Notes under the pieces: generated by a model | What the model was told of the DNA's origin: nothing | Seen by the model: only the letters and a program-made list of their open reading frames with translations | Databases searched by the model: none | Assembly (NCBI GenBank): GCA_003164135.1 | Contig: PLSD01000030.1 | Span: 26,062 to 90,061, forward strand | DNA: 64,000 nt | Reading direction: 5' to 3' | Source of the DNA: Acetobacteraceae bacterium | GTDB taxonomy: Bacteria; Pseudomonadota; Alphaproteobacteria; Acetobacterales; Acetobacteraceae | Shown here: positions 24,594-32,785 of the stretch, piece after piece | Numbering within the stretch: position 1 is the stretch's first letter | Layout: every line of letters begins with the position of its first letter | Made by a program: the position numbers and the translations under genes

Positions 24594-25300
24594 GCCTCTC
24601 GTAAAATCGCTTGTGCCGCGCCGGTAATTCCGGCGGCGTCATGCAAAATCAGCCCGGGCAGCACGCGGTCCGGGCTTTTTGCTGCCCGGCGGGCGGAGAG
24701 GATGATGATTTTGGCCGGCTCCCCGGCGCGCGGCCAGAGCGGGAACAAGGTGACGGCGCCGCAACCCGCGCCACGCAGCGCCGCGCTGGCGGTGGCGAAT
24801 GAGGCGGCGGGCAGAACCAGCGTGATGCTGCCTTTGGGGCACAGCACGCGGGTGAGCGAGGCGATCCACCCCCCGAGCAGCTCCGGCCCCGCCTGATGCG
24901 CCAGGGCGCGGCGCGCGTCCGGCGAGGCGGTGCTTGCGGCATCGAACCAAGGGGGGTTGGCCATTACGTGGTGGAACGCATGGCTGGGGAAGGGGAGGCG
25001 CATGGCGTCGCCCTGGATGCAGAAATTTTGCGCAAATCCGTTCGCCTGAAAATTCTCGGCGGCGAGGCGGGCGAGGGCAGGCTCGTACTCAACCCCGATG
25101 CCGGTAATGCCGGGCACACGCGCCGCCAGGCACAGCAAAGCCGCCCCGGCGCCCGTGCCTGCCTCCAAAACCAGCTCACCTGCATGGGCCGGTACCGATG
25201 CGGCCAGCAGCACCGGCTCGAACCCCGTGCGGTGGCCGGAGGAAAGTTGCCGGTAGGTCACGCGGCCGCCTAATAATCCGCCTGAGGTGATGTCATTCAT
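24572..25300 (-). CDS. TrmN6-like N6-adenine methyltransferase
   Basis: A 242-residue class I SAM-dependent methyltransferase. Motif I reads VLEAGTGAGAALLCLA, and the catalytic N-P-P-W tetrad of amino-methyltransferases is in VMANPPWFD. The N-terminal LLGGRVTYRQLSSGHRTG is characteristic of the tRNA1(Val) adenine-37 N6 methyltransferase (TrmN6/YfiC) group. The assignment to tRNA is by family. It is divergent from the polyprenyl synthase, a pairing often seen in alphaproteobacteria, and its 3' end overlaps the convergent dioxygenase gene by 22 bases. Confidence 0.82.
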   Translation of the reverse strand: MNDITSGGLLGGRVTYRQLSSGHRTGFEPVLLAASVPAHAGELVLEAGTGAGAALLCLAARVPGITGIGVEYEPALARLAAENFQANGFAQNFCIQGDAMRLPFPSHAFHHVMANPPWFDAASTASPDARRALAHQAGPELLGGWIASLTRVLCPKGSITLVLPAASFATASAALRGAGCGAVTLFPLWPRAGEPAKIIILSARRAAKSPDRVLPGLILHDAAGITGAAQAILREAQSTSGV

Positions 25301-25336
25301 GCCAACCGCCTTGACCCTTTTTTGCGTCCGCCCGAT

Positions 25337-26383
25337 ATGGGGCGTAACGCAAATTACGTTCTCAGGTTAGGCCTAAAAAAATTGGATGGTGCGACGCCTT
25401 TGACGACTGACGCTCTGGGCCGGCTCACAGCATTGCTGGAGCCGGAGCTACAGGCCACCAACCGGGCGATTGTTGCCCGGATGGACAGCCCGGTGGCGCT
25501 GATCCCCCAACTGGCCGCGCATCTGGTGGCGGCGGGCGGCAAGCGCCTGCGTCCGCTGCTCACTTTGGCGGCGGCCAAGCTGTGCGGTTACGAGGGCACG
25601 CGGCAGGTCCAGCTCGCGGCCTGCGTCGAGTTCATCCATACCGCGACCTTGCTGCATGACGATGTGGTCGATGAATCCGTGTTGCGGCGCGGTTTTGCCA
25701 GCGCCAACGCGGTGTTCGGCAACAAGGCGTCGGTGCTGGTGGGGGATTTCCTGTTTGCTCGCGCGTTTCAGTTGATGGTGGGCGATGGCTCGCTGGAGGT
25801 GCTGCGCATTCTCTCCGACGCCGCGGCCACCATCGCCGAGGGTGAAGTGCTGCAATTGACCACGCAGAATGACCTCGCCACCACCGAACAAAAATATTTC
25901 GACGTGATCCGCGGCAAGACGGCGGCGCTGTTCGCGGCGGCCTGCGAGGTGGGGGGCGTCATCGCCGACCGCCCGGCGGCGCAATGCGCGGCGCTGGCGC
26001 AGTTCGGCATGGACCTCGGCATGGCCTTCCAGTTGGTGGATGACGCGCTGGATTATTCCGCCGACGAGGCCGAACTGGGCAAAACCGTGGGCGATGATTT
26101 TCGCGAGGGCAAGCTCACCTATCCGGTGTTGCTGGCCATTGCCGGGGCTGACGGCAAGGAGCTGGAGTTCTGGACCCGCACGATCGGCCAGGGCGAGCAG
26201 ACCGAGACCGACCTTGGCACAGCGCTGGCGCTGATGCAGCAGCATAAGGCGACGCAGCGCAGCGTGGAACGGGCCGATGCCTTTGTGGATTCAGCCTGCG
26301 CGGCACTGGCGGCGTTTCCCGCAAGCCCGATGCGCGCGGCGCTGGAAGATGTGGCGCGCTACACGACAGCGCGGCGGTTTTAA
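25337..26383 (+). CDS. ispB: Polyprenyl (octa-/decaprenyl) diphosphate synthase
   Basis: A trans-isoprenyl diphosphate synthase of about 348 residues that makes the side chain of ubiquinone. It holds the first aspartate-rich motif in LLHDDVVDESVLRRG and the second in FQLVDDALDYSADE, plus GGKRLRPLLTLAAAKL and GDDFREGKLTYPVL, typical of IspB/DdsA long-chain synthases. The chain length cannot be read directly. The start is uncertain: ATG 25337 is given, an ATG at 25322 and a TTG near 25381 are alternatives. It is convergent with yajC. Confidence 0.9.
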   Translation: MGRNANYVLRLGLKKLDGATPLTTDALGRLTALLEPELQATNRAIVARMDSPVALIPQLAAHLVAAGGKRLRPLLTLAAAKLCGYEGTRQVQLAACVEFIHTATLLHDDVVDESVLRRGFASANAVFGNKASVLVGDFLFARAFQLMVGDGSLEVLRILSDAAATIAEGEVLQLTTQNDLATTEQKYFDVIRGKTAALFAAACEVGGVIADRPAAQCAALAQFGMDLGMAFQLVDDALDYSADEAELGKTVGDDFREGKLTYPVLLAIAGADGKELEFWTRTIGQGEQTETDLGTALALMQQHKATQRSVERADAFVDSACAALAAFPASPMRAALEDVARYTTARRF

Positions 26384-26414
26384 GCCGGGAGCCAGCGGCC
26401 CCCGGCTGTATTTG

Positions 26415-26750
26415 TTAGACTTTGTCGTTTGCGGGCTCGGGCGTCAGCACCGAGGTGATGGTTGAGCGCACCACGGCCACGATGACGTTGGGGGCGATTT
26501 CCACGTCCACCTGATCGGCGCCGTCAGCGGCCTTTTTCACCACACCCACGATGCCGCCGGCGGTGACGACCTTATCGCCGCGCTTGATGGTGGAAAGCCG
26601 CGCCTTGAGCTGCTTCTGCTGCTTCTGCGACGGCATGATGAGCAGCACGTAGAAAACGCCGAACATGAGCACCAGCGGCGCGAACTGGAAAATGGTGGAA
26701 TAGGTGCTGCCACCCGTGGCGGCCTGCGCGAAAGCTGGTGAGATAAACAT
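26415..26750 (-). CDS. yajC: Preprotein translocase accessory subunit YajC
   Basis: A 111-residue single-TM protein of the SecDF-YajC complex. It begins MFISPAFAQAATGG, has one membrane helix (FAPLVLMFGVFYVLLIMPS), then the conserved QKQQKQLKARLSTIKRGDKV and VVTAGGIVGVV. ATG 26750 is supported by an aggag ribosome site; a longer in-frame extension upstream has no family similarity. secD normally follows yajC, but here the next gene downstream is the convergent ispB, so secDF must lie elsewhere. Confidence 0.93.
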   Translation of the reverse strand: MFISPAFAQAATGGSTYSTIFQFAPLVLMFGVFYVLLIMPSQKQQKQLKARLSTIKRGDKVVTAGGIVGVVKKAADGADQVDVEIAPNVIVAVVRSTITSVLTPEPANDKV

Positions 26751-26824
26751 ATGGGCTCCTGGTTGCCGTGGATTGCGGCGGACCATAGGTTGCGGCGCGA
26801 CACAGTCAACTAGGAGACCGATGA

Positions 26825-27676
26825 ATGGACGAAACGCTGCTCCGCCGCATTGCCGAGGCGCTGGAGCGTCTGGCCCCACCCGTGCTGGCGCCGCCGGACC
26901 TGGGCGCCGCGGAGGCGTTTGTGTGGCACCCTGAACGGCTGGCGCTGACCCCGGTGGTAAAGGTCGCGAGGGTGGACCTGGCGCTACTGCAAGGCATCAG
27001 CCAGCAGAAGGGGATATTGCTGGAGAACACGCAGCGATTCGCAGGCGGGCTGCCGGCCAACAACGCCATGCTGTGGGGCGCGCGCGGCATGGGTAAATCC
27101 TCGCTGGTGAAGGCGGTGCATGCGCAGGTGAACCAGGAACGGCCCGATTCGCTGGTGCTGATCGAAATTCACCGCGAGGACATCCGCACCTTGCCGGTGC
27201 TGCTGAACATTCTGCGGACACAGACGCGCCGCTGCGTGATCCTCTGCGACGATCTCTCTTTTGAGCGCGAGGACGCCGACTACAAGGCCCTGAAATCTGT
27301 GCTGGATGGGGGAATCGAGGGGCGGCCGGACAATGTGCTGTTCTACGCGACCTCGAATCGGCGGCACCTGATGCCGCGCGACATGACCGAAAACGAACGC
27401 GCCGTGGCGATTCACCCCGGGGAGGCGGTGGAGGAGAAGGTCTCCCTCTCCGACCGATTCGGCCTATGGCTAGGCTTCCATAACGGCGACCAGGATATTT
27501 TCTTCGCGATGATCGAGGGGTATGCCGCCGCCTATAGCCTGCCGATTACGCCTGAGGCCCTGCGGGCCGCGGCGGTGGAATGGTCGGTGACGCGCGGCGG
27601 GCGCTCAGGCCGGGTGGCTTGGCAGTTTATCCAGGATATCGCCGGCCGTTTAGGCGTGCGGCTGGGCGGCGAATGA
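26825..27676 (+). CDS. DUF815 family AAA+-type ATPase
   Basis: A 283-residue P-loop protein of the DUF815 family. Walker A is MLWGARGMGKSSLVKA (Gly about 85), Walker B is CVILCDDLSFER and a sensor-like FYATSNRRHLMPRDM follows. The N-terminal helix region (LLRRIAEALERLAP) is typical. The role of the family is unknown. It is divergent from yajC, and a terminator hairpin lies 20 bases after its stop. Confidence 0.88.
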   Translation: MDETLLRRIAEALERLAPPVLAPPDLGAAEAFVWHPERLALTPVVKVARVDLALLQGISQQKGILLENTQRFAGGLPANNAMLWGARGMGKSSLVKAVHAQVNQERPDSLVLIEIHREDIRTLPVLLNILRTQTRRCVILCDDLSFEREDADYKALKSVLDGGIEGRPDNVLFYATSNRRHLMPRDMTENERAVAIHPGEAVEEKVSLSDRFGLWLGFHNGDQDIFFAMIEGYAAAYSLPITPEALRAAAVEWSVTRGGRSGRVAWQFIQDIAGRLGVRLGGE

Positions 27677-27695
27677 AAGCCAGAGACGCACAAAC

Positions 27696-27718
27696 CCCAT
27701 GATTTTCATGGGTTTTTT
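27696..27718 (+). terminator. Intrinsic terminator after the DUF815 gene
   Basis: A 7-base stem, cccatga (27696-27702) and tcatggg (27706-27712), with a 3-base loop and a T6 run (27713-27718), about 20 bases after the stop codon. Confidence 0.75.
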
Positions 27719-27745
27719 GTGTTTAACCGTGGATTGGAAGGGGGC

Positions 27746-27821
27746 TGGCTCCCGAAGTAGGACTCGAACCTACGACCGAGCGATTAACAGTCGCTAGCTC
27801 TACCAACTGAGCTATTCGGGA
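27746..27821 (-). tRNA. tRNA-Asn (GTT)
   Basis: A 76-base cloverleaf on the minus strand with an encoded CCA end. Acceptor arms TCCCGAA and TTCGGGA pair, the D-loop AGCTCAGTTGGTAGAGC and the T-arm GGTTCGAGTCC are canonical, and the anticodon loop CTGTTAA gives GTT (Asn). Confidence 0.98.
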
Positions 27822-27910
27822 CCAGTCCCGGCGCTATAGCCAAACCTGGGGGCGGGTGCAAGTCGGCCGGTTGATTTCATTTTGTACCTCCCGTACATAC
27901 TGGCCGGGAC

Positions 27911-27997
27911 GCGGGCGTGGTGGAACTGGTAGACGCGCCGGACTCAAAATCCGGTTCTGGTGACAGAGTGTCGGTTCGATTCCGACCGCCCGCACCA
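27911..27997 (+). tRNA. tRNA-Leu (CAA)
   Basis: An 87-base class II tRNA with a long variable arm and an encoded CCA. Acceptor GCGGGCG pairs with CGCCCGC, the anticodon stem CCGGA/TCCGG encloses the loop CTCAAAA, giving anticodon CAA, and the T-arm reads CGGTTCGATTCCG. It is divergent from tRNA-Asn. Confidence 0.98.
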
Positions 27998-28112
27998 TTA
28001 TTACGGGAACACAATACCGTGATAAGGTCTTCCAGCGACGCGGTCACTATGGTTAAAAACTCCATTGCGTTAACTAATAAGTTAAGACGCTATTTTATGT
28101 GAGGATGTTTCC

Positions 28113-28316
28113 ATGGTCCTGAGCCAGCTTGGGCAATATCTAGGATACGGCTGTATCCGGATTAAGCATCTGGCGCTGTGGCGTGAGCGCCGGGCCGTCA
28201 CCTCCGTGGAATATTCGATGATTGCACTCATTATTGTGCTCGGCATTCTTTTGGGTGTCACTGCAATTGGTCAGGATCTGGTCGTTCCTTTCAACTCGGT
28301 TTCGTCCGAACTCTAA
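28113..28316 (+). CDS. Flp/Fap-type IVb prepilin, first copy (diverged)
   Basis: A 67-residue Flp-family prepilin. The leader of about 27 residues is unusually long (MVLSQLGQYLGYGCIRIKHL and more), followed by the processing region RRAVTSVEYSMIALIIVLGI, with the conserved E-Y pair and the hydrophobic helix that packs in the fibre, and a C-terminal FNSVSSEL shared with the other two pilins. A gtgagga ribosome site precedes the ATG. It is clearly diverged from the tandem pair 570 bases downstream and could be a minor pilin or an alternative subunit of the same Tad system. Confidence 0.85.
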   Translation: MVLSQLGQYLGYGCIRIKHLALWRERRAVTSVEYSMIALIIVLGILLGVTAIGQDLVVPFNSVSSEL

Positions 28317-28885
28317 ACAGGTTTGATGGCGTTTTTTAGCGTCGGGTAGCTTGGCGCACGGCTAAAAACCCTTCCCAAGTGAAATCATATTCCACTGCGA
28401 AAAAGGCCGGAAACGCACTCGCCTTAGTATGATGCGGTAATGTGTTGCTGCGGGAATGCGCTGGACTGGTTAGAGGAAAGTCCGTTCACGAAGGTTTGAC
28501 CGGACCGTAGGGCGGCGTTCAAAAAAAACGACAGCCACCAAAAAACTTAAATCAAAGGTGGTTTCTTGAGTAAATAAACAAACGTTAATGCAAAATAAGT
28601 AGTTTGGTTCCATTTAACAGAAAATATAATAATCTTTTATGGAAAATGAGTTGCTTTGTGGTGTGCATTAGGACCGTATTCCAAAGATTTGCTGCCCGGC
28701 ATCCCGTTTGCTTGATCCGTGCGGTAAACGATTGTTTGACAAAATCTTCTAATTTCCGTGTAGTGGCGAACAACCCTAACGGGGTTAATATGTTGGAGGA
28801 AACTTTAGATTGTTTTTTCTTTCGTATCTATTCTACGCCACTAGCCGTCTTGCCGCGGCATTTTGAACGCCAAAAGGACCCTGCC
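28317..28885. other. 569-base intergenic stretch, AT-rich in its second half
   Basis: No credible gene. The first part is ordinary in composition and contains agaggaaagtccg (28472-28484), which matches the conserved core of RNase P RNA. A small hairpin with ccacc/ggtgg arms near 28535-28562 follows. From about 28555 to 28850 the DNA is markedly AT-rich compared with its surroundings and ends in a promoter-like element before the pilin pair. An open frame runs through from 28604 into the second pilin, but its N-terminal part has no pilin similarity. Confidence 0.6.
28736..28764 (+). promoter_or_regulatory. Candidate promoter of the tandem flp pilin genes
   Basis: A perfect -35 TTGACA (28736-28741), a 17-base spacer and a -10-like TGTAGT (28759-28764), about 120 bases before the pilin start. 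A 40-base block starting at TTGACA is identical at about 30 positions to the block at 29569 upstream of cpaA, which supports a functional element. Confidence 0.6.
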
Positions 28886-29074
28886 ATGCTCGTCAATTAT
28901 GTACGCTCCGCCGTCGCTCTCAAGCTCAACGAACTGAAGTTCGACAAGCGCGCTGTCACCGCGATTGAATACGCGCTGATCGCCTCGCTCATCGCCGTCG
29001 TCATCATCGGCGCCGTGACCTCGCTCGGTAAGGGCGTGTCTGGCACCTTCAACAGCGTCGCATCCGAACTCTAA
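28886..29074 (+). CDS. Flp-family type IVb prepilin (second)
   Basis: A 62-residue Flp prepilin. The positively charged leader (NELKFDKRA) leads to the peptidase site before VTAIEYALIASLIAVVIIGA, with the E-Y pair and hydrophobic core. The tail GTFNSVASEL is shared by the family members here. The ATG at 28886 is chosen because the homologous next copy starts at the same place (MLVNYVR) and an aaggacc lies upstream. It is nearly identical to the third pilin (4 differences in 62 residues), so it arose by a recent tandem duplication. Confidence 0.95.
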   Translation: MLVNYVRSAVALKLNELKFDKRAVTAIEYALIASLIAVVIIGAVTSLGKGVSGTFNSVASEL

Positions 29075-29110
29075 TATCTGTCAACGACTCGGGATAGGAA
29101 AGGATCTGTC

Positions 29111-29299
29111 ATGCTCGTCAATTATGTGCGCACCGTCCTCGCGCTCAAGCTCAACGAACTGAAGTTCGACAAGCGCGCGGTGACCGCGATTGAATACGCG
29201 CTGATCGCCTCGCTCATCGCCGTTGTCATCATCGGCGCCGTGACCTCACTTGGCAGCGGCGTCTCCGGCACCTTCAACAGCGTCGCATCCGAACTCTAA
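29111..29299 (+). CDS. Flp-family type IVb prepilin (third, tandem duplicate)
   Basis: A 62-residue prepilin 36 bases after the second copy. It differs at residues 8-10 (TVL instead of SAV) and at residue 49 (Ser for Lys). It has the same leader, E-Y pair and hydrophobic helix. An aggaaaggatc ribosome region precedes ATG 29111. It is followed by the terminator at 29331. Probably the major Tad pilin gene pair, made mature by CpaA. Confidence 0.95.
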   Translation: MLVNYVRTVLALKLNELKFDKRAVTAIEYALIASLIAVVIIGAVTSLGSGVSGTFNSVASEL

Positions 29300-29330
29300 T
29301 ATCTAAGAGCGTAGCGGCTTTTTGTTAGAC

Positions 29331-29361
29331 AAAACGGCCGGTGGTCTCCACCGGCCGTTTT
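29331..29361 (+). terminator. Intrinsic terminator of the flp pilin transcript
   Basis: A perfect 14-base stem (29331-29344 and 29348-29361) with arms aaaacggccggtgg and its complement around a 3-base loop, ending in TTTT, 31 bases after the third pilin stop. It would separate abundant pilin mRNA from the assembly genes. Confidence 0.9.
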
Positions 29362-29966
29362 GCCGTGCGGAGGGGCGGGGCTTAAGGCTGGATTGTGTTG
29401 AGGTTCCGTGGAGTAACCACGGCTGTTCGGGGGGCAATTCAGGTCCCATGTTTGTGTTTCCCAAGGTGCCCTGAGCAACGTATTTTTTTAACTGGAAGCA
29501 AGCCAAGGTGTTGCCAGTGTGTCCAACTCCGCCGCATTGAGATAAGTCAGCGGGACGTGAAAGAATAATTGACAAAATTCCATAAATTCCGTGTATTGCG
29601 ATGCAACCATAAGAGGTTCACCCGGCAGCACGAAGATTAAGGTCTCTTTAGGTCTGTTGGCAATCGCGATTGATACGTTGGGGGCAATTTTTGACTGCGG
29701 GGCTAGAAAACGATTTTGGAGCACATGGCTGGTTGGCCGGCGAGTTTAACTGCAAAGGGCTTCTCTTGGCAGCTAGTTCGAGTCGATGTGCTGCTGTCGG
29801 CAATAAAACTCCGCGGGCGGGAAGTTTTTTCGATTTTTTGAGGCTTGTATAGTCTATTGTTACGAAAATACGTTGAATATCTTGGTAAAGATGCAATGAT
29901 GCAGCCTAGAATTAAGATCGGTTAAGGGGCTTTGCAGGTAATGGGGCGGTTTTTAGGGGGAAGAAC
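29362..29966. other. 605-base stretch before cpaA, no convincing gene
   Basis: Relatively AT-rich. A minus-strand frame of 78 codons at 29488-29724 has a natural-looking composition (for example ETLIFVLPGEPLMVASQY), but it has no recognisable family and overlaps the promoter-like block at 29569, so I do not call it a gene. If that promoter drives cpaA, the transcript has a leader of about 360 bases. A gtatagtctattgttacg stretch near 29850 could be a closer, weaker promoter. Confidence 0.5.
29569..29597 (+). promoter_or_regulatory. Candidate promoter of the cpaA-tadD operon
   Basis: TTGACA (29569-29574), a 17-base spacer and TGTATT (29592-29597). The 40-base block matches the block upstream of the flp pair, including TTGACAAAAT, TTCCGTGTA and a final CAACC, which suggests one regulon for pilin and assembly genes. 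Confidence 0.55.
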
Positions 29967-30485
29967 ATGTTGACGGCAGTCCTGGCGATCGGGGCGGCGG
30001 GTCTACTGGTTTATGCCGCACTCCACGATCTTGCTGCCCGGACCGTTCCCAACTGGCTGCCTATAGCATTGCTTTTGCTTGGGCTTTGTGCGCGGCTCAG
30101 CGATCACACCCTTTTCAGTGGCCTGATTGTGGCTGGATGTACGTTCGTGGTGCTCTTCGTTATTTGGCTTCTCGGTGCCATGGGCGGGGGCGATGTAAAG
30201 CTCTGGGCAGCCACGGTTCTATTGATCCCCCCCCTGTTGCAGCCTGAGCTGGATTTCTTCCTCCGAGTCGTGGTTTTCGGCGGCGTTCTAGCTGTTCTGT
30301 ATCTCTCACTAGGTCTGTTTGTGAGTAAGCCAAAGGGGGCGCATGGTGGCGGTCTGCTGCGGCGGCTGCTCCGCGCGGAAGCCTGGCGCATCAGCAAACG
30401 GGCGCCGCGGGCACCGCTGCCTTATGCCTGCGCGATCGCTAGTGGTGCTATCGTGACCCTCTTACCTCTTTCCTTACAGCGTTAG
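29967..30485 (+). CDS. cpaA: Prepilin peptidase CpaA/TadV (A24 family)
   Basis: A 172-residue inner-membrane aspartyl peptidase that removes the leader of Flp prepilins. The first catalytic Asp lies in LHDLAARTVPN and the second in the conserved GGGDVKL. Six hydrophobic segments fill most of the protein, and there is no methyltransferase-like domain, as usual for the short CpaA/TadV forms. An aagaac and purine-rich aggggga lie upstream of ATG 29967. First gene of the plus-strand Tad assembly operon; cpaB starts 7 bases later. Confidence 0.92.
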   Translation: MLTAVLAIGAAGLLVYAALHDLAARTVPNWLPIALLLLGLCARLSDHTLFSGLIVAGCTFVVLFVIWLLGAMGGGDVKLWAATVLLIPPLLQPELDFFLRVVVFGGVLAVLYLSLGLFVSKPKGAHGGGLLRRLLRAEAWRISKRAPRAPLPYACAIASGAIVTLLPLSLQR

Positions 30486-30492
30486 GTAGAAC

Positions 30493-31332
30493 ATGGTTTT
30501 CCGTCTGGGAATATTTGGGGTTCTGGTCGTGGCGCTGATAGCGGTTGCGCTGTTCGGCCTCTCCATCCTGAATCAGTCGAAGCAGCAGCAAGCCATTGCG
30601 CCGCCGGCGACTCAACAAGTTTTGGTCGCTGCCGCGCAATTGCAGGCTGGCAGCCTGTTGCAACCCACCGATGTTTCCGCGGCAGCCGTCCCAGTCAATG
30701 GCCTGCCGGCTGGTGCCGAGCAAGACACGCCGCAAAACCGGTCGGCGCTGCTCGGCGCCATGGTTCGCACCTCGATTGCGCCTGGAACACCCATTCTGGA
30801 TACGGCGGTGATTCACCCTGGGGACCACGGTTTTCTCGCGGCGGTGTTGCTGCCTGGCATGCGGGCGGTTACGGTTTCCGTGGATTTGATCTCGGGCGCT
30901 AACGGGCTGATCTGGCCAGGCGATAATGTGGACGTTCTGTTGACTCAGACCATCGCGGGCGCGCCGGACGACAAAAGCATCGCCGCTGAGGTTGTACTGA
31001 GCGATGTGCGTGTCATCGCCACCGGCGCTGAACTTATCAAGAACGCCCAAGTCGACGTTAACGGCACGGAACCCGCCCGGACTGTGACCTTGGAGGTGAC
31101 GCAAGACCAGGCGGCGCGTTGCCTGGTTGCGTCCAATCTCGGCAAATTGTCACTGATTGTGCATTCATCACAGGCGCAGGCTGGTGCGGCACAGATCAAC
31201 CAGCCGCTGCCACAGCCGGTCTGGTCCGGTGATGTCTCGCCAGCTCTGGCCAATCAGCATCCCTCCGTGCCTCAGGTTTCTACCGTCAAAGTATTCCAGG
31301 GTACCCCCAGCGAACAGGATTACAGTTTCTGA
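30493..31332 (+). CDS. cpaB: Flp pilus assembly protein CpaB/RcpC
   Basis: A 279-residue periplasmic protein anchored by an N-terminal helix (FGVLVVALIAVALFGLSIL). A SAF-type domain follows (VLVAAAQLQAGSLLQPTDVS and the ARTSIAPGTPILDTAV region), then the RcpC domain with MRAVTVSVDLISGANGLIWPGDNVDVLLTQ. It stabilises the outer-membrane secretin of the Tad system. Its stop overlaps the cpaC start by one base, so translation is coupled. Confidence 0.93.
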   Translation: MVFRLGIFGVLVVALIAVALFGLSILNQSKQQQAIAPPATQQVLVAAAQLQAGSLLQPTDVSAAAVPVNGLPAGAEQDTPQNRSALLGAMVRTSIAPGTPILDTAVIHPGDHGFLAAVLLPGMRAVTVSVDLISGANGLIWPGDNVDVLLTQTIAGAPDDKSIAAEVVLSDVRVIATGAELIKNAQVDVNGTEPARTVTLEVTQDQAARCLVASNLGKLSLIVHSSQAQAGAAQINQPLPQPVWSGDVSPALANQHPSVPQVSTVKVFQGTPSEQDYSF

Positions 31333-32771
31333 TGACCGCCCCAGCAAAACGCGGATACCTTCGACTCGTCCTTACGGCTGCAATCGGGCTTGCCCCCGCA
31401 CTGGCCGCGGCGCAGCAACAACCAACCCCGCTTGACGGTTCGGCATCTCCGGGCGTCTCCCAACAGGTAACAACCGTGGCGCCGGCTGTTTACAGTGGCA
31501 TTACTGTGAGCGAGGGTTCGGGCAAGCTGGTTAAATTGCCACATGTGGTCGCCAATATCTTTGCCGCGGATCCGAATGTTGTTGAAGTTCGCCCCGCAAG
31601 CCCCGACACGATGTTCGTGTTTGGCAAGAAATCCGGGAACACCACGATTGTCGCCACCGATACGGCGGGCAACCCCATTGTCCAGTATTCGGTTACGGTG
31701 AATCCCTCACTGTATAACGCGCAGAGGCTACAATCTAAGTCTCAAGGGGCCGCTCCCGGCAGCAGTGTATCCGCTGAGACCGAAGTGGGAGGCATGGTTG
31801 TAAGCGGTACGGTGCAGACGCCCGAACAGGCCAACAACGTTATGGAACAGGCCAAGCTGATTTCGCCTGGCACGGTGGTTAATGACCTGCAGGTACAGGA
31901 GCCAATCCAGGTCGAGCTCAAAGTTCGTATCGCGGAGATGTCCCGTACCACTACCCGCGAACTGGGTATTGACTGGGGTGCCGCTACGGCTTCCGGTTTC
32001 AAGATCGGTAGGTTTCTGCTGACAGGCCAGACAGGCTCGGCGGCAGCCTCACTTTCCCCGGCGATTCAGGGGTCGCTCGGCGTCACCTTCCCGGGGGGCA
32101 CGTTTGAGGGCGTTATCGATGCGCTGGCCACGGATAATCTGGCGCATATCCTGGCTGAACCAACGTTGACGACACTCAGCGGCACGCAGGCAAGTTTCCA
32201 GGTCGGTGGTCAGTTCCCAATCCCGGTCAGCGAAAGCAACGGCGAGGTTACCGTCTCATTTAAAAATTATGGTGTGCTGCTAACATTTACCCCCACCGTG
32301 TTCTCCGATGGCCGCATATCCCTGCAGGTCGCGCCAGAACTCAGCTCTCTCAGTACGGCGAATTCGGCAATTGTTTCTGGTAGTGGTTCGACTTCTGTGC
32401 TCGCAGTGCCGTCGCTTAACGTCACGGCCGCGTCAAGCACGATTATCCTGGGCAGTGGGCAAGGTATGGCCATCGCCGGGTTGCTGGAGGATAATACCAA
32501 CCAGGTCGATAACGGGGTGCCGGGGTTGAGCGAGGTGCCGCTGCTTGGCGCTTTGTTCCGTGGCGATGCTTTCCAGCGTGAGCAACAGGAACTTGTGATT
32601 ACGGTTACGCCCTATCTGGTCAACCCCGTCAGCAATCCGGGGCTGCTGGCCTCACCTGATGATGGCTGGACGCCGGCGAATGACTTGCAGCGCATTCTGT
32701 TGTTGCGTGATAATGGTACCAACATGGCCAGCACGACGATTCCGGGTGATGCCGGGTTCATAGTTCAGTGA
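31332..32771 (+). CDS. cpaC: Tad pilus secretin CpaC/RcpA
   Basis: A 479-residue outer-membrane secretin through which the Flp pilus leaves the cell. A signal peptide (LVLTAAIGLAPALAAAQQ) is followed by the pilus-assembly N-terminal domain (GKLVKLPHVVANIFAADPNV with the VFGKKSGNTTIVATD strand), a BON-like segment, and the secretin domain (IRVAEMSRTTTRELGIDWG-like segment, then LAEPTLTTLSGTQASFQVGG and the C-terminal VPGLSEVPLLGALFRG). The length is normal for CpaC. Confidence 0.95.
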   Translation: MTAPAKRGYLRLVLTAAIGLAPALAAAQQQPTPLDGSASPGVSQQVTTVAPAVYSGITVSEGSGKLVKLPHVVANIFAADPNVVEVRPASPDTMFVFGKKSGNTTIVATDTAGNPIVQYSVTVNPSLYNAQRLQSKSQGAAPGSSVSAETEVGGMVVSGTVQTPEQANNVMEQAKLISPGTVVNDLQVQEPIQVELKVRIAEMSRTTTRELGIDWGAATASGFKIGRFLLTGQTGSAAASLSPAIQGSLGVTFPGGTFEGVIDALATDNLAHILAEPTLTTLSGTQASFQVGGQFPIPVSESNGEVTVSFKNYGVLLTFTPTVFSDGRISLQVAPELSSLSTANSAIVSGSGSTSVLAVPSLNVTAASSTIILGSGQGMAIAGLLEDNTNQVDNGVPGLSEVPLLGALFRGDAFQREQQELVITVTPYLVNPVSNPGLLASPDDGWTPANDLQRILLLRDNGTNMASTTIPGDAGFIVQ

Positions 32772-32785
32772 GAGGACTACTATCT

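Noticed and set aside
28604..29074. Long form of the second pilin starting at 28604
   Set aside because: The added N-terminal 94 residues do not match pilins, lie in AT-rich non-coding DNA over a promoter-like element, and the homologous third copy starts at MLVNYVR.
29488..29724. 78-codon minus-strand frame before cpaA
   Set aside because: It overlaps a likely promoter, has no recognised family and no neighbouring partner. Too weak to call, although its composition looks natural.
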